A stretch of 64,000 nt of DNA from Amycolatopsis sp. GM8. Its GTDB lineage: Bacteria; Actinomycetota; Actinomycetes; Mycobacteriales; Pseudonocardiaceae. The position numbers and the translations under genes were made by a program. The DNA lies in the NCBI RefSeq assembly GCF_021653975.1, contig NZ_JAJKFK010000002.1, positions 930,001-994,000 of the forward strand, read 5' to 3'. Position 1 is the stretch's first letter, and each line of letters opens with the position of its first letter. The notes under the pieces are model-generated. The model searched no databases, had not been told where the DNA came from, and saw only the letters and a list, made by a program, of their open reading frames with translations. Shown here one piece after another: positions 10,554 to 18,289 of the stretch.

Positions 10554-10858
10554 GGATGCGGTCCTATGGTCACAATGGTGATCTCACCGTCCTGCGGTCC
10601 GTAGAACCACCAGATGCGCCATGCCGACGGTGTCTTGTTCTCGACATATGACTCCCACAGGGTCACCCCACCTGGCCCTGGAATCGACCTGTAATCGTGC
10701 GAATGCGGACCGGGATGCCGCGGCCCCGCTTGTTCGAGGAGTCGAAGTGCTTTACGAACCTTCCGGAACTTCGTCGCAAACTGCTGCTTCGACCGCAGGT
10801 CGATGAGAATTTTCTCGGCTTCAGGCTGGTAGAGGAGCGTGAAGGGGGGCGCGCTCAC
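10550..10858 (-). CDS. RelE/ParE-like toxin of a type II TA pair
   Basis: A 102-residue basic protein. FTLLYQPEAEKILIDLR and FRKVRKALRLLEQAGPRHPG form the two N-terminal helices of a RelE-type fold; the beta sheet ends WRIWWFYGPQDGEITIVTIG. Such toxins cut mRNA at the ribosome or block gyrase. It starts with a GTG at 10858 that overlaps the antitoxin stop by 4 bp (GTGA), so the pair is translationally coupled with the antitoxin first. No promoter is seen between them. Confidence 0.75.
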   Translation of the reverse strand: MSAPPFTLLYQPEAEKILIDLRSKQQFATKFRKVRKALRLLEQAGPRHPGPHSHDYRSIPGPGGVTLWESYVENKTPSAWRIWWFYGPQDGEITIVTIGPHP

Positions 10859-11127
10859 TCGTCGTCGACACCCTCGTCGTCTTCGGCGGTCACCCACGGC
10901 AACGGGCGCCCCTTGCCTTCGGCTGCTTCCGCGAGCCCACGGAACAGCGAAGCACGCAATTCTGCGTTCTCCCAGACCAACAGTTCGCGCTTGGGGATGC
11001 TGGCCAGAGGGGTAAGCAAGATCGCGCCCTCGGCATTCACCGACACGGCATAGCGATCGTCCTTGTGTGCCCCGGCCTTGCCCACCGCGACCCGAGCACG
11101 CTCATCAGCCGTCACCGATGGGGTCAT
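10855..11127 (-). CDS. Antitoxin partner of the RelE-like toxin
   Basis: A 90-residue acidic protein encoded immediately upstream of and overlapping the toxin gene. It reads MTPSVTADERARVAVGKAG and ends in the acidic tail TAEDDEGVDDE. The middle (DRYAVSVNAEGAILLTPLAS) looks like an AbrB or SpoVT-type swapped-hairpin DNA-binding segment, and the second half is a helix that would wrap the toxin. The identification rests mainly on gene order, size and charge. Confidence 0.68.
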   Translation of the reverse strand: MTPSVTADERARVAVGKAGAHKDDRYAVSVNAEGAILLTPLASIPKRELLVWENAELRASLFRGLAEAAEGKGRPLPWVTAEDDEGVDDE

Positions 11128-11180
11128 GCCGCTCACCTCGCTGCGCGCGGACGTGGACCCAACAACCCAGCCGCGACCCG

Positions 11181-11456
11181 CTAGCGCACCCAGGCGCCGA
11201 GTAGCGGCCGGTACTCCCGCGCGTTGCGCTCGGCCAGCGCGCCTTCGAGGTGGTAGGGATCCGAGTCGAGGATCTTCTCCAGCGCGTCGGCGTCCTCGGC
11301 CTGCATCAGGATCACGGCACCTGAGTCGTCGGCGAGCGGGCCCGCGACGGCCACGGTGCCGTCGGCGGCCAGCCGCTGCAGCCAATCCCGGTGCCGCGGC
11401 CGGACATCCTGATATTTTTCCGGCACGTACCGGGTTTCCACCAGAAACCAGGCCAC
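11181..11456 (-). CDS. YciI-family protein
   Basis: A 91-residue dimeric alpha/beta-barrel-like protein of the YciI/DGPF group. It contains RPRHRDWLQRLAADGTVAVAG with the conserved His, the DDSGAVILMQAEDADALEKI strand-helix and the DPYHLEGA motif. The function of most members is unknown. The GTG at 11456 is chosen because GGAGG lies 5 nt before it; a longer frame upstream has no such signal. It is divergent from the sigma-factor gene. Confidence 0.83.
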   Translation of the reverse strand: MAWFLVETRYVPEKYQDVRPRHRDWLQRLAADGTVAVAGPLADDSGAVILMQAEDADALEKILDSDPYHLEGALAERNAREYRPLLGAWVR

Positions 11457-11597
11457 AGCCACCTCCGCACGCTCGAACCTCTGCCCGCACGCTACCCGCT
11501 CGCGACTATGGCGCCGCCCAGCAACCCGATACGCTGGGTGCGCGTGGAAGCAGTTGTGGGGAACGCACGGACGAGGGCCGAGGACGGGCAGGATTAC

Positions 11598-12170
11598 ATG
11601 CCGGAAGGCAGCGCGGAGCGTAGCGTCGAACGCACGCTCGGGCATTTGCGCACCATCGACGGGCTCGAGCCGGCCCCGGCACAGCCCGCCGCGCCACTGA
11701 CCCTCGAGGACCTCTACCGCACCCACCGCATGCGCCTGGTCCGGCTGGCGATCCTGCTGGTCGACGAGCCGGCCACCGCGGAGGACGTCGTGCAGGAAGC
11801 GTTCACCGGGCTGTACCGCAACTGGAGCAGGCTGCGCGACGCGCAGGCCGCCGTCGGCTACCTGCGTACCGCTGTGGTCAACGGCTCACGCAGCGTGCTG
11901 CGCCGCCGCAAGACCGCGCGCGAGTACGTGCCGCCGCACGCGGTCAACGCCCGTTCGGCGGAGAGTCTCGCGATGCTGTCCAACGAGCACCAGGCCGTGG
12001 TCAGCGCCCTGTCGAAGCTCCCGCCGCGGCAGCGGGAAGTACTCGTGCTGCGCTACTACGGAGGACTTTCGGAGGCCGAGATCTCCGAGGCGGCGGGCAT
12101 CTCGAAGGGTACCGTCAAGTCCACCGCCAGCCGTGCCCTGGAGTCCCTCCAGAAGGCGATGAGCGGCTGA
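11598..12170 (+). CDS. SigE-family RNA polymerase sigma factor
   Basis: An ECF-like sigma factor of about 190 residues. Region 2 is LTLEDLYRTHRMRLVRLAIL through AEDVVQEAFTGLYRNW, and region 4 is LSKLPPRQREVLVLRYYGGL followed by the helix-turn-helix SEAEISEAAGISKGTVKSTASRA. It would direct polymerase to a small regulon. The ATG at 11598 is preceded by AGGA; GTG at 11544 would add 18 residues of low complexity. No anti-sigma gene is adjacent, as is common in the SigE-family class. Confidence 0.88.
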   Translation: MPEGSAERSVERTLGHLRTIDGLEPAPAQPAAPLTLEDLYRTHRMRLVRLAILLVDEPATAEDVVQEAFTGLYRNWSRLRDAQAAVGYLRTAVVNGSRSVLRRRKTAREYVPPHAVNARSAESLAMLSNEHQAVVSALSKLPPRQREVLVLRYYGGLSEAEISEAAGISKGTVKSTASRALESLQKAMSG

Positions 12171-12182
12171 AATTGCGAGGCA

Positions 12183-12194
12183 TGGTTTAGACCA
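12183..12194. promoter_or_regulatory. dre element (DasR binding site) at nagA
   Basis: TGGTTTAGACCA differs at one base from the core TGGTCTAGACCA of the DasR-responsive element of Streptomyces. Its position just before nagA fits the known regulon: DasR, a GntR repressor, is released by glucosamine 6-phosphate. Confidence 0.8.
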
Positions 12195-12210
12195 ATATAT
12201 GCTGGAGTAC

Positions 12211-13347
12211 GTGACGGATTTCGTGCTGACCGGCGGCCGACTTGCGCTACCCGAAGGACTCGTCGACGACGGCTGGCTGGCCGTGTCCGGCGAGCGGATC
12301 TCGGGCATCGGCACCGGCACCCCACCGCCCGGTGACCAGGTAGAACTCGGCGGGAAGCTGGTCGTGCCCGGCTTCATCGACACGCACTGCCACGGTGGTG
12401 GTGGCGGCTCGTTCTCCAGCGGCGAGTCCAAGGAACTGCTCCGCGCGATCGCCGCGCACCGGCGCCACGGCACCACCACGATGCTGGCGAGCCTCGTGTC
12501 CGAGCCGATCCGGGCGCTGGTGGACCAGCTGGCCGCGCTCCGCGAACTGGTCGACGAGGGCGAACTCGCCGGCGTGCATCTGGAGGGCCCGTTCATCGCC
12601 GAAGCCCGTTGTGGCGCGCACGATCCCGCGGTGCTGCTCGAACCCGACACCGCGTCCGTCGACGCGCTGTTGCGGGCCGGGCACGGCACGGTGCGCATGG
12701 TGACGCTGGCGCCGGAGCTGACCGGCGGCGTCCGCGCGGTCCGGCAGCTGACCGAGTCCGGCGTGATCGCGGCCATCGGGCACACCGACGGCACCGAGGA
12801 GCAGATCCGCCCCGCGATCGACGCGGGCGCGACCGTCGGCACCCACCTGTTCAACGGCATGCGCCCCCTGCACCACCGCGAGCCGGGCCCGATCGGCGCG
12901 CTGCTGGACGACGAACGCATCACCATCGAGCTGATCTCCGACTTCGTGCACGTCCACCCGACCGTGCTGCGGGTGGCCGCGCGGTACGCCGGCCGGGGGC
13001 GGACGGTGCTGATCACCGACGCGATGTCGGCCACCGACGCCGCCGACGGCCGGTACCAGCTGGGCCGGCTCGAGGTGGACGTCCGCGACGGGGTCGCGAC
13101 GCTCGCCGACACCGGGTCGCTCGCGGGCAGCACGCTGACCATGGACGTCGCGTTCCGCAACCTCGTGCGCGGCGCCGGCCTGACCATCCCCGACGCGGTG
13201 CGCGCGACCTCCGGCCGTCCCGCGGAGCTGCTCGGCATCGACGACCGCACGGGCTCCCTGGAATCCGGCCTGGCGGCGGACCTCGTGCTGCTCGACGACG
13301 ATCTTCGCCTGGTGAAGGTCCTGCGCGGCGGTGAGTGGGTCAGCTGA
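12211..13347 (+). CDS. nagA: N-acetylglucosamine-6-phosphate deacetylase
   Basis: The enzyme removes acetate from GlcNAc-6-phosphate in amino-sugar breakdown and cell-wall recycling. It is an amidohydrolase with FIDTHCHGGGG (first metal motif), HLEGPF with the metal Glu, GHTDGT, GTHLFNGMRP and ITDAMSAT (catalytic Asp). I place the start at GTG 12211, which has TGGAG just upstream; ATG 12199 lies 4 nt from the dre site, has no ribosome-binding site and would suit only a leaderless mRNA. The dre element ties the gene to DasR control and to glmS in the same window, which makes the GlcN-6-P on which DasR depends. Confidence 0.93.
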   Translation: MTDFVLTGGRLALPEGLVDDGWLAVSGERISGIGTGTPPPGDQVELGGKLVVPGFIDTHCHGGGGGSFSSGESKELLRAIAAHRRHGTTTMLASLVSEPIRALVDQLAALRELVDEGELAGVHLEGPFIAEARCGAHDPAVLLEPDTASVDALLRAGHGTVRMVTLAPELTGGVRAVRQLTESGVIAAIGHTDGTEEQIRPAIDAGATVGTHLFNGMRPLHHREPGPIGALLDDERITIELISDFVHVHPTVLRVAARYAGRGRTVLITDAMSATDAADGRYQLGRLEVDVRDGVATLADTGSLAGSTLTMDVAFRNLVRGAGLTIPDAVRATSGRPAELLGIDDRTGSLESGLAADLVLLDDDLRLVKVLRGGEWVS

Positions 13348-13404
13348 GGCCGCGCCGGCCGCCCTCGACGGACATGTTCCGCGCGGCTCGCTAACCTCAG
13401 AGAG

Positions 13405-13716
13405 GTGAGCGAGCTTCAGGAGCCGGAACGCCTGCTTTCCGAGGCGTTGCGCGCACAGGCGCGGAGTGCCCCACCGGGCACCGCGTCGCAGCCCGCGCCC
13501 GCCACCAGCCTGCCGCCCCAGTACGGCCTGCTGTCGGGCACCGGTGACGGCGCGCTCGCCCGGGAGAGCGCCGCGCTCGAACCGCCCACGATCCGCCGTC
13601 CCGCGATCGCCGCGAAACTGCCGTCCGGACCGCTGCCCACGCACTGGATCCTGCTGCTCGCGGTGCTGCTCGGACTCGCGACCGGCGCCGTGATCGGTCT
13701 CATCACGCTGCTCTGA
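13405..13716 (+). CDS. Small proline-rich, C-terminally anchored protein
   Basis: A 103-residue protein starting at GTG 13405 (GAGAG upstream). The first 75 residues are hydrophilic and Pro/Ala-rich (GTASQPAPATSLPPQYG); the last 25 (THWILLLAVLLGLATGAVIG and the following residues) form one membrane helix, so it is a tail-anchored type with a cytoplasmic head. I do not recognise a family. It stands alone between nagA and the DedA gene. Confidence 0.65.
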   Translation: MSELQEPERLLSEALRAQARSAPPGTASQPAPATSLPPQYGLLSGTGDGALARESAALEPPTIRRPAIAAKLPSGPLPTHWILLLAVLLGLATGAVIGLITLL

Positions 13717-13727
13717 GAGATTCTTGA

Positions 13728-13804
13728 AAGCGGCGGAGCCGCTTGCGGTGGGCAAGCAGCTCGCACCGCTACCCGCGCCGCCACGCAAAGTGCTCCCAAC
13801 AGTT
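13728..13804. repeat. Dispersed intergenic repeat, short copy
   Basis: It begins with the hairpin AAGCGGC-GGA-GCCGCTT (13728-13744), continues with GC.GTGGGC..GCAGCTCGCACCGC and ends with CGCCGCCACGCA. The same beginning and end occur at 43557-43717, where about 80 to 100 extra bases separate them. This copy appears internally deleted. Confidence 0.75.
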
Positions 13805-13851
13805 CTTGGCCCGCAGAAACAACCCAGGGTCACCCTGTACCGTTTCATGGT

Positions 13852-14553
13852 GTGTACCTCGCCGAGACGACGACCACACTCGCCCTGATGCCGAACTGGC
13901 TCAACCCGGAGTACCTGCTGACACAGTTCGGCGGGTACGTGATCCTCGGGCTGTGCCTGGTCATCTTCATCGAGAGCAGCATTTTCCCGGTGCTGCCGGG
14001 CGATTCGCTGCTGTTCACGGCCGGGCTTTTCGTGGCGCAGGGCTCGATCCACACCCCGCTCTGGCTGGTGTGCCTCGCGGTGAGCGTCGCGGCGCTGCTC
14101 GGCAACGCGGTCGGGTACTTCATCGGCTACAAGGCGGGCCCGGCGCTGTTCAAACGGCCGGATTCGCGCTTCTTCAAACAGGAGTACGTCGACAAGACGC
14201 ACGCGTTCCTGGAGAAGCACGGCCCGAAGGCCGTTGTGCTGGCCCGGTTCGTGCCGTTCGTGCGCACGTTCATCACGTGGATCGCGGGCGTCGGCCGGAT
14301 GGACCCCAAGCGGTACTTCACCTACACGATCATCGGCGGCATCCTGTGGGCCGGTGGGATCACCGCGCTCGGTCACCTGCTCGGCAACATCTCGTTCATC
14401 AAGAACAACATCGAGGCGATCTTCATCCTGATCGTGCTCGTGTCGGTGGTGCCGCTGATCGTCGAATGGGCCCGCAACCGCCGCGAGCGCAAGAACGTCC
14501 CGGCCGAGGCCGACGCCGAGGTCACCCAGCAGATCCCGCGGATCGACCACTGA
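13852..14553 (+). CDS. DedA-family membrane protein
   Basis: A polytopic membrane protein of about 233 residues, of the DedA/VTT group, implicated in flipping polyprenyl or phospholipid carriers. Family marks are FIESSIFPVLPGDSLLFTAG (the re-entrant Pro-Gly loop with the acidic Glu), GNAVGYFIGYKAG, and RFVPFVRTFITWIAGVGRM with the two essential Arg. The C-terminus is cytoplasmic and basic. It starts at GTG 13852 or possibly at the ATG 36 bp inside (MPNWLNP). It lies just after a dispersed repeat and 12 bp before a LysR gene. A second DedA gene is at 21814. Confidence 0.9.
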   Translation: MYLAETTTTLALMPNWLNPEYLLTQFGGYVILGLCLVIFIESSIFPVLPGDSLLFTAGLFVAQGSIHTPLWLVCLAVSVAALLGNAVGYFIGYKAGPALFKRPDSRFFKQEYVDKTHAFLEKHGPKAVVLARFVPFVRTFITWIAGVGRMDPKRYFTYTIIGGILWAGGITALGHLLGNISFIKNNIEAIFILIVLVSVVPLIVEWARNRRERKNVPAEADAEVTQQIPRIDH

Positions 14554-14565
14554 CGCGGTTGCGTC

Positions 14566-15471
14566 ATGACCGAGACGCCTGAGGCACCGGCACCTCCCGC
14601 GGATCTGGATCTGCGCCTGGTGCGGTACTTCACGGTCGTCGCCGAGCACCGGCACTTCGGCCGTGCGGCCGAGGTTCTGCGCGTCGGACAGCCGTCGCTG
14701 AGTCGGCAGATCCGCCGCCTCGAACAGCAGCTGGGGGCGAGACTGCTCGATCGCACCCCGCAGGGCACCCGGCTCACCGAGGCCGGCGAGGTGTTCCTCC
14801 CGCACGCCAAGGCTTTGCTGCGGTCAGCCGCCCAGTCCGTGGCACAGACCCGCGCAGCCGCCGAGCCCAGCCGGATCGTCATCGGCTGCCTGGTGAACAT
14901 CATCGTCACCCCGGCCGTGCGCGACCTGCGGCGCCACCACCCGGACGCCGACGTGCGGACCATGCACCTGCTCTGGGACGAACGGCGCGAGGCCCTGATC
15001 GACGGCCGCGTGGACGCGGTCGTCGCCCGGCTGCCGTTCAGCATCGAAGGACTGCACGTCACGGTCCTCTACGACGAGCCGCGGGTCCTGCTGATACCGG
15101 TCGAGCACCGCCTGGCCGGCAAGGAGTCCATCACCCTCGACGACATCGCCGACGAGCCCATGCCGCAGTCGTTCGACCAGGAATGGGACGCCTTCTGGCG
15201 GATCGACCCGCGTCCCGACGGGCGCCGGGTCCCCGCCGGGCCGACGCTGCGCGTCACCGAGGACAAGTTCGAGATCATCGCGAGCGGCGAGGCCGTGGCG
15301 ATCATCCCGGCCAGCGCCCGCGTCGGCGCCCTGCGGCCGGACCTCACCACGGTCCCGATCGAGGGCATCGACCCGTGTCACGTCGTACTCGCGACCCGGG
15401 CCGACGACCGCAGCCGCCTCGTCGCGGCCTTCCGCAAATCCGCGCAGGCGCTGATGACCGGACCGCACTAG
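14566..15471 (+). CDS. LysR-family transcriptional regulator
   Basis: A 301-residue LysR protein. The N-terminal winged helix-turn-helix is LRLVRYFTVVAEHRHFGRAA, then LRVGQPSLSRQIRRLEQQLG and the T-x-A-G helix; residues 95-300 form the periplasmic-binding-like effector domain (RIVIGCLVNIIVTPAVRDL). It starts 12 bp after DedA in the same direction, so it may be co-transcribed. LysR targets are usually divergent, but no divergent gene exists here, so its target is unclear. Confidence 0.9.
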   Translation: MTETPEAPAPPADLDLRLVRYFTVVAEHRHFGRAAEVLRVGQPSLSRQIRRLEQQLGARLLDRTPQGTRLTEAGEVFLPHAKALLRSAAQSVAQTRAAAEPSRIVIGCLVNIIVTPAVRDLRRHHPDADVRTMHLLWDERREALIDGRVDAVVARLPFSIEGLHVTVLYDEPRVLLIPVEHRLAGKESITLDDIADEPMPQSFDQEWDAFWRIDPRPDGRRVPAGPTLRVTEDKFEIIASGEAVAIIPASARVGALRPDLTTVPIEGIDPCHVVLATRADDRSRLVAAFRKSAQALMTGPH

Positions 15472-15655
15472 GTCAGGCTTCCCTGCCAGGAGCCCGAATC
15501 GGCAGTCCGACCGACGCGGCGCAAGCCAGCGATCGCCAATCCGCCTGCGCATCGGCCCGGTCGGCGTGGCGGACCGCAGCGCCACGTCCGATCAGTGTGG
15601 ATACCGGTCTCGGCTGACCGTCTTCGCCGTTCTTCATCCGGCCAACTCCGTGCTA

Positions 15656-17047
15656 CTAGGTCATCGAGAACATCGAGCCCGGGTTGAACAGGTTCTCCGG
15701 GTCGAGGGCCTGCTTGATCTGCCGGTGCACCCGCATGCCCACCGGACCGATCTCGCGCTCGAGCCATTCCTTCTTGATCTTCCCGACCCCGTGCTCGCCG
15801 GTCACCGTGCCGCCGAGTGACAGTCCGACGGCCAGGATGTCGTCGAAAGCCTTGCGGGCGCGGGAAAACTCGTCCTCGGAGTCGGGCGCGTAGACGATCG
15901 TCGGGTGCATGTTCCCGTCACCGGCATGCCCGACGACCGCGATCCGCAGGCCGACCTCCTCGCTGATCCGCTCGCACGCCTGGATCAGTTCGGCGATCCG
16001 GGTCCGCGGCACGGACACGTCGTCGGTCAGCCAGACGCCGTATTCCTCCAGCGCGGTCAGCACGACCCGCCGGGCCTGCAGCAACATCCGGCCCTCGGCC
16101 AGGTCGTCGGTTGCGTACGCCATGCTGGCGCCGCAGTCGACGCAGATCTGTTCCAGTGCGGCCAGTTCCCGCCGGGCCGCCTCGCCGCCGGAATCCGACT
16201 GGCACAGCAGCAGCGCCTGGCAGTCCGACCCGGCACCGAGATCGGTCTTGAGGTAGTGCTCGGCCGCCTTGATCGAGCTGGCGTCCATGATCTCCATCAG
16301 CGACGGCACGAGTCCCTCGCGCACGACGCGGGCCACGGCCTCGCCGGCCTTTTCCGTGTGGTCGAACCCGGCGACGAGCGTTCCCGGCGCCTGCGGCAGC
16401 GGGCGCAGCGCGACGGTCGCCTGCGTGATCACGCCGAGCGTGCCCTCGCTGCCGATGAACAGCTTGGTCAGGTCGTACCCGGCCACGCCCTTCACGGTGC
16501 GCCGGCCGGTCTTGAGCAGCGAGCCGTCCGCGAGCACGATTTCCAGTCCCAGCACGGCATCCGTGGTGACGCCGTACTTCACGCAGCACAGCCCACCGGC
16601 GTTCGTGGACAGGTTGCCGCCGATGGTGCACCAGTCGTAGCTCGACGGGTCGGGCGGATAGAACAGACCGTGCTTCTCCACCGCGTTGCGGAAATCGAGG
16701 TTGACGACGCCCGGCTGGACGACGGCGAGCCGGTTGCCCGGGTCGATCTCGAGCACCTGGTCGAACTTGGTCATCACGAGCATCACGCAGCCGTCGATGG
16801 CGTTCGCGGCGCCGGACAGGCCGCTGCCGGCGCCGCGCGGGACGATCGGCACCTTCGCCGCGGCGCAGGCCCGCACGATCGCTTGCACCGCTTCGACATC
16901 GGCAGGCTTCACCACCGCCAGCGGCCGCCCGGACGGAGCCAGCGGCATCATGTCGCGCGAGTAGCTGTCGATGACGTCGGGATCGGTGAGGACGGCGTCC
17001 TTACCGGCCGCTTCCTGGAGCTTTGTCAGCAGTGCGTCGGTGCCCAT
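15656..17047 (-). CDS. FAD-binding oxidase, glycolate oxidase GlcD type
   Basis: A 463-residue FAD-linked 2-hydroxy acid oxidase or dehydrogenase of the VAO superfamily. The FAD-binding PCMH domain holds PIVPRGAGSGLSGAANA and CTIGGNLSTNAGGLCCVKYG; the C-terminal cap contains VGHAGDGNMHPTIVY, with His ligands for a metal or substrate acid, and GGTVTGEHGVGKIKKEWL. It could oxidise glycolate or D-lactate and pass electrons to a quinone or cytochrome. There are no glcE or glcF genes beside it. It follows the PPOX gene, with a 16-bp palindrome in between. Confidence 0.9.
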   Translation of the reverse strand: MGTDALLTKLQEAAGKDAVLTDPDVIDSYSRDMMPLAPSGRPLAVVKPADVEAVQAIVRACAAAKVPIVPRGAGSGLSGAANAIDGCVMLVMTKFDQVLEIDPGNRLAVVQPGVVNLDFRNAVEKHGLFYPPDPSSYDWCTIGGNLSTNAGGLCCVKYGVTTDAVLGLEIVLADGSLLKTGRRTVKGVAGYDLTKLFIGSEGTLGVITQATVALRPLPQAPGTLVAGFDHTEKAGEAVARVVREGLVPSLMEIMDASSIKAAEHYLKTDLGAGSDCQALLLCQSDSGGEAARRELAALEQICVDCGASMAYATDDLAEGRMLLQARRVVLTALEEYGVWLTDDVSVPRTRIAELIQACERISEEVGLRIAVVGHAGDGNMHPTIVYAPDSEDEFSRARKAFDDILAVGLSLGGTVTGEHGVGKIKKEWLEREIGPVGMRVHRQIKQALDPENLFNPGSMFSMT

Positions 17048-17079
17048 CCGCCTATCGTAGGTCCGTCTACTCCGCAGTG

Positions 17080-17095
17080 CGGAAGAATTCTTCCG
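17080..17095. promoter_or_regulatory. 16-bp perfect palindrome between PPOX and glcD-like gene
   Basis: CGGAAGAATTCTTCCG is self-complementary throughout. It sits 7 bp after the PPOX stop and 33 bp before the start of the oxidase gene, so it may be an operator for the oxidase or a short terminator. A smaller inverted repeat, TCCGCA-G-TGCGGA, overlaps its left end. Confidence 0.5.
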
Positions 17096-17101
17096 GGAAT
17101 T

Positions 17102-17527
17102 TCAGCGGGCCATGCCGATGATCCGCTCGACCGGGATCCGCAGCACGAGGCGCTTGTCGGCGATCATCGCCGCCCGGTACTCGTTCCAGTCCGGGTGCTC
17201 GCCCGACGCCCTGCGGTAGTAGTCGACGAGCGCCTCGACGGTGTCGTCGTGCGGGTCCTGCGCGACGGGTGAGAGTTCGGCGGTGCCTTCGACGACGGCG
17301 TAGGACCAGCCGTCGGTGCTCGACACGTGGTAGGTGGCGCGCGGGTCCCGGCGCAGGTTCCGCGTCTTCGCGCGGCCGTCGGTGATCGACACGATGATCT
17401 TGTTGGTGCCGGCGTCGTAGAGGTGGGTCACGTTGGACAGCTGCGGGCGCCCGTCGCGCTTGATGGTCGCCAGGACGCCGAACGGGCGCTCGGCGAGGAG
17501 CTTGGTCAGGGCTGCGTGGTCGGTCAT
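17102..17527 (-). CDS. PPOX-class F420-dependent oxidoreductase
   Basis: A 141-residue split beta-barrel protein of the F420/FMN-binding pyridoxamine-oxidase-like family (TIGR03618 type). It reads MTDHAALTKLLAERPFGVL, then NVTHLYDAGTNKIIVSITDG and KTRNLRRDPRATYHVSS, the strands that hold the flavin or F420 phosphate. Roles include reduction of quinones, biliverdin or xenobiotics. Start ATG 17527. It is upstream of the GlcD-type gene on the same strand. Confidence 0.9.
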   Translation of the reverse strand: MTDHAALTKLLAERPFGVLATIKRDGRPQLSNVTHLYDAGTNKIIVSITDGRAKTRNLRRDPRATYHVSSTDGWSYAVVEGTAELSPVAQDPHDDTVEALVDYYRRASGEHPDWNEYRAAMIADKRLVLRIPVERIIGMAR

Positions 17528-17616
17528 GCCCGAGATTGTCGTACCCCGTGCCTAAGGTCGGCCATATGTACGGGGAGTAAACGGTACGAACCGGACAGAG
17601 TACCTCAGAGTAATTC

Positions 17617-17717
17617 AGTTGCCTTCGGCAACTAAAGTGTTCTCTGACACATGAGGAACTATTTGACTGGCGCAACTAACCAGTCTGGGTGCATCCTTGC
17701 TTAAGGCAACTAGTTGC
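17617..17717. promoter_or_regulatory. Triple GCAACTA operator region before marR
   Basis: Three sites lie in the 150 bp before the MarR start. They are AGTTGCC-TTC-GGCAACT (17617-17633, perfect), GACTGG and CCAGTC arms (17665-17670 and 17680-17685) enclosing GCAACTAA, and the perfect 12-bp palindrome GCAACTAGTTGC (17706-17717). The shared element is GCAACTA. They are probably MarR autoregulatory sites over the promoter of the marR-MFS-yceI operon. Confidence 0.7.
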
Positions 17718-17760
17718 AGCGGCCAATTATGCGGTCGATTCAAGCGGGCGAAGAGAGTTG

Positions 17761-18285
17761 ATGACCATGGACACGGCCACGCGCGAGGCGGTCTTCACGG
17801 CTGCCGAGCTCGACGTCGCCGACGAACTCGGTGTACAGCTGGTCCGTTTCGTCCGCGCGATCCACAAGGCCAAAGCCCAGGTCGCGAAGCAGGGACCGGA
17901 CGGGATCGAACGCGCCGCGTACGCGATCCTGTTCCACCTGATCCACGACGGCCCGCAGCGCACCAGCAAGCTCGCCGAAGCGCTGCACGCCGAGATCTCC
18001 ACGATCAGCAGGCAGAGCAGTTCGCTGGTACAGCACGGCCTGATCGAGCGCCAGGCCGACCCCGAGGACGGCCGCGCCTGCCTGCTCGCACCCACCACCG
18101 AGGGGCTTCGGGTCTTCGAGGAGAACCGCAGGCAACGCAACCAATGGCTGGCCGAGGTACTGGCCGACTGGCCGGAGGAGGACCGGCAGACGCTGAACAA
18201 CCTGCTGGCCCGGCTCAACTCCGGCATCGAGACAAGCATTCCGCAGATCGCCGACCAGGTGTCGGCCCAGGCAAAGGGGGCCTGA
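17761..18285 (+). CDS. MarR-family repressor of the MFS/YceI operon
   Basis: A 174-residue MarR protein with the winged helix RTSKLAEALHAEISTISRQS and wing RQADPEDGRACLLAPTTEG. The ATG at 17761 follows AAGAGAG; a further ATG is two codons in. It is 4 bp from the transporter gene, and the three genes marR, MFS and YceI run without gaps. MarR proteins with a neighbouring exporter usually respond to small phenolic or lipophilic compounds that the exporter removes. The triple operator upstream supports autoregulation. Confidence 0.9.
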   Translation: MTMDTATREAVFTAAELDVADELGVQLVRFVRAIHKAKAQVAKQGPDGIERAAYAILFHLIHDGPQRTSKLAEALHAEISTISRQSSSLVQHGLIERQADPEDGRACLLAPTTEGLRVFEENRRQRNQWLAEVLADWPEEDRQTLNNLLARLNSGIETSIPQIADQVSAQAKGA

Positions 18286-18289
18286 ACGC

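Noticed and set aside
12247..14805. 852-codon open frame on the minus strand across nagA and the DedA gene
   Set aside because: It runs through several unrelated genes and encodes low-complexity, domain-free sequence.
15472..15655. Small gene between the LysR and GlcD-type genes
   Set aside because: Short frames exist but none has a start signal or a sensible composition.
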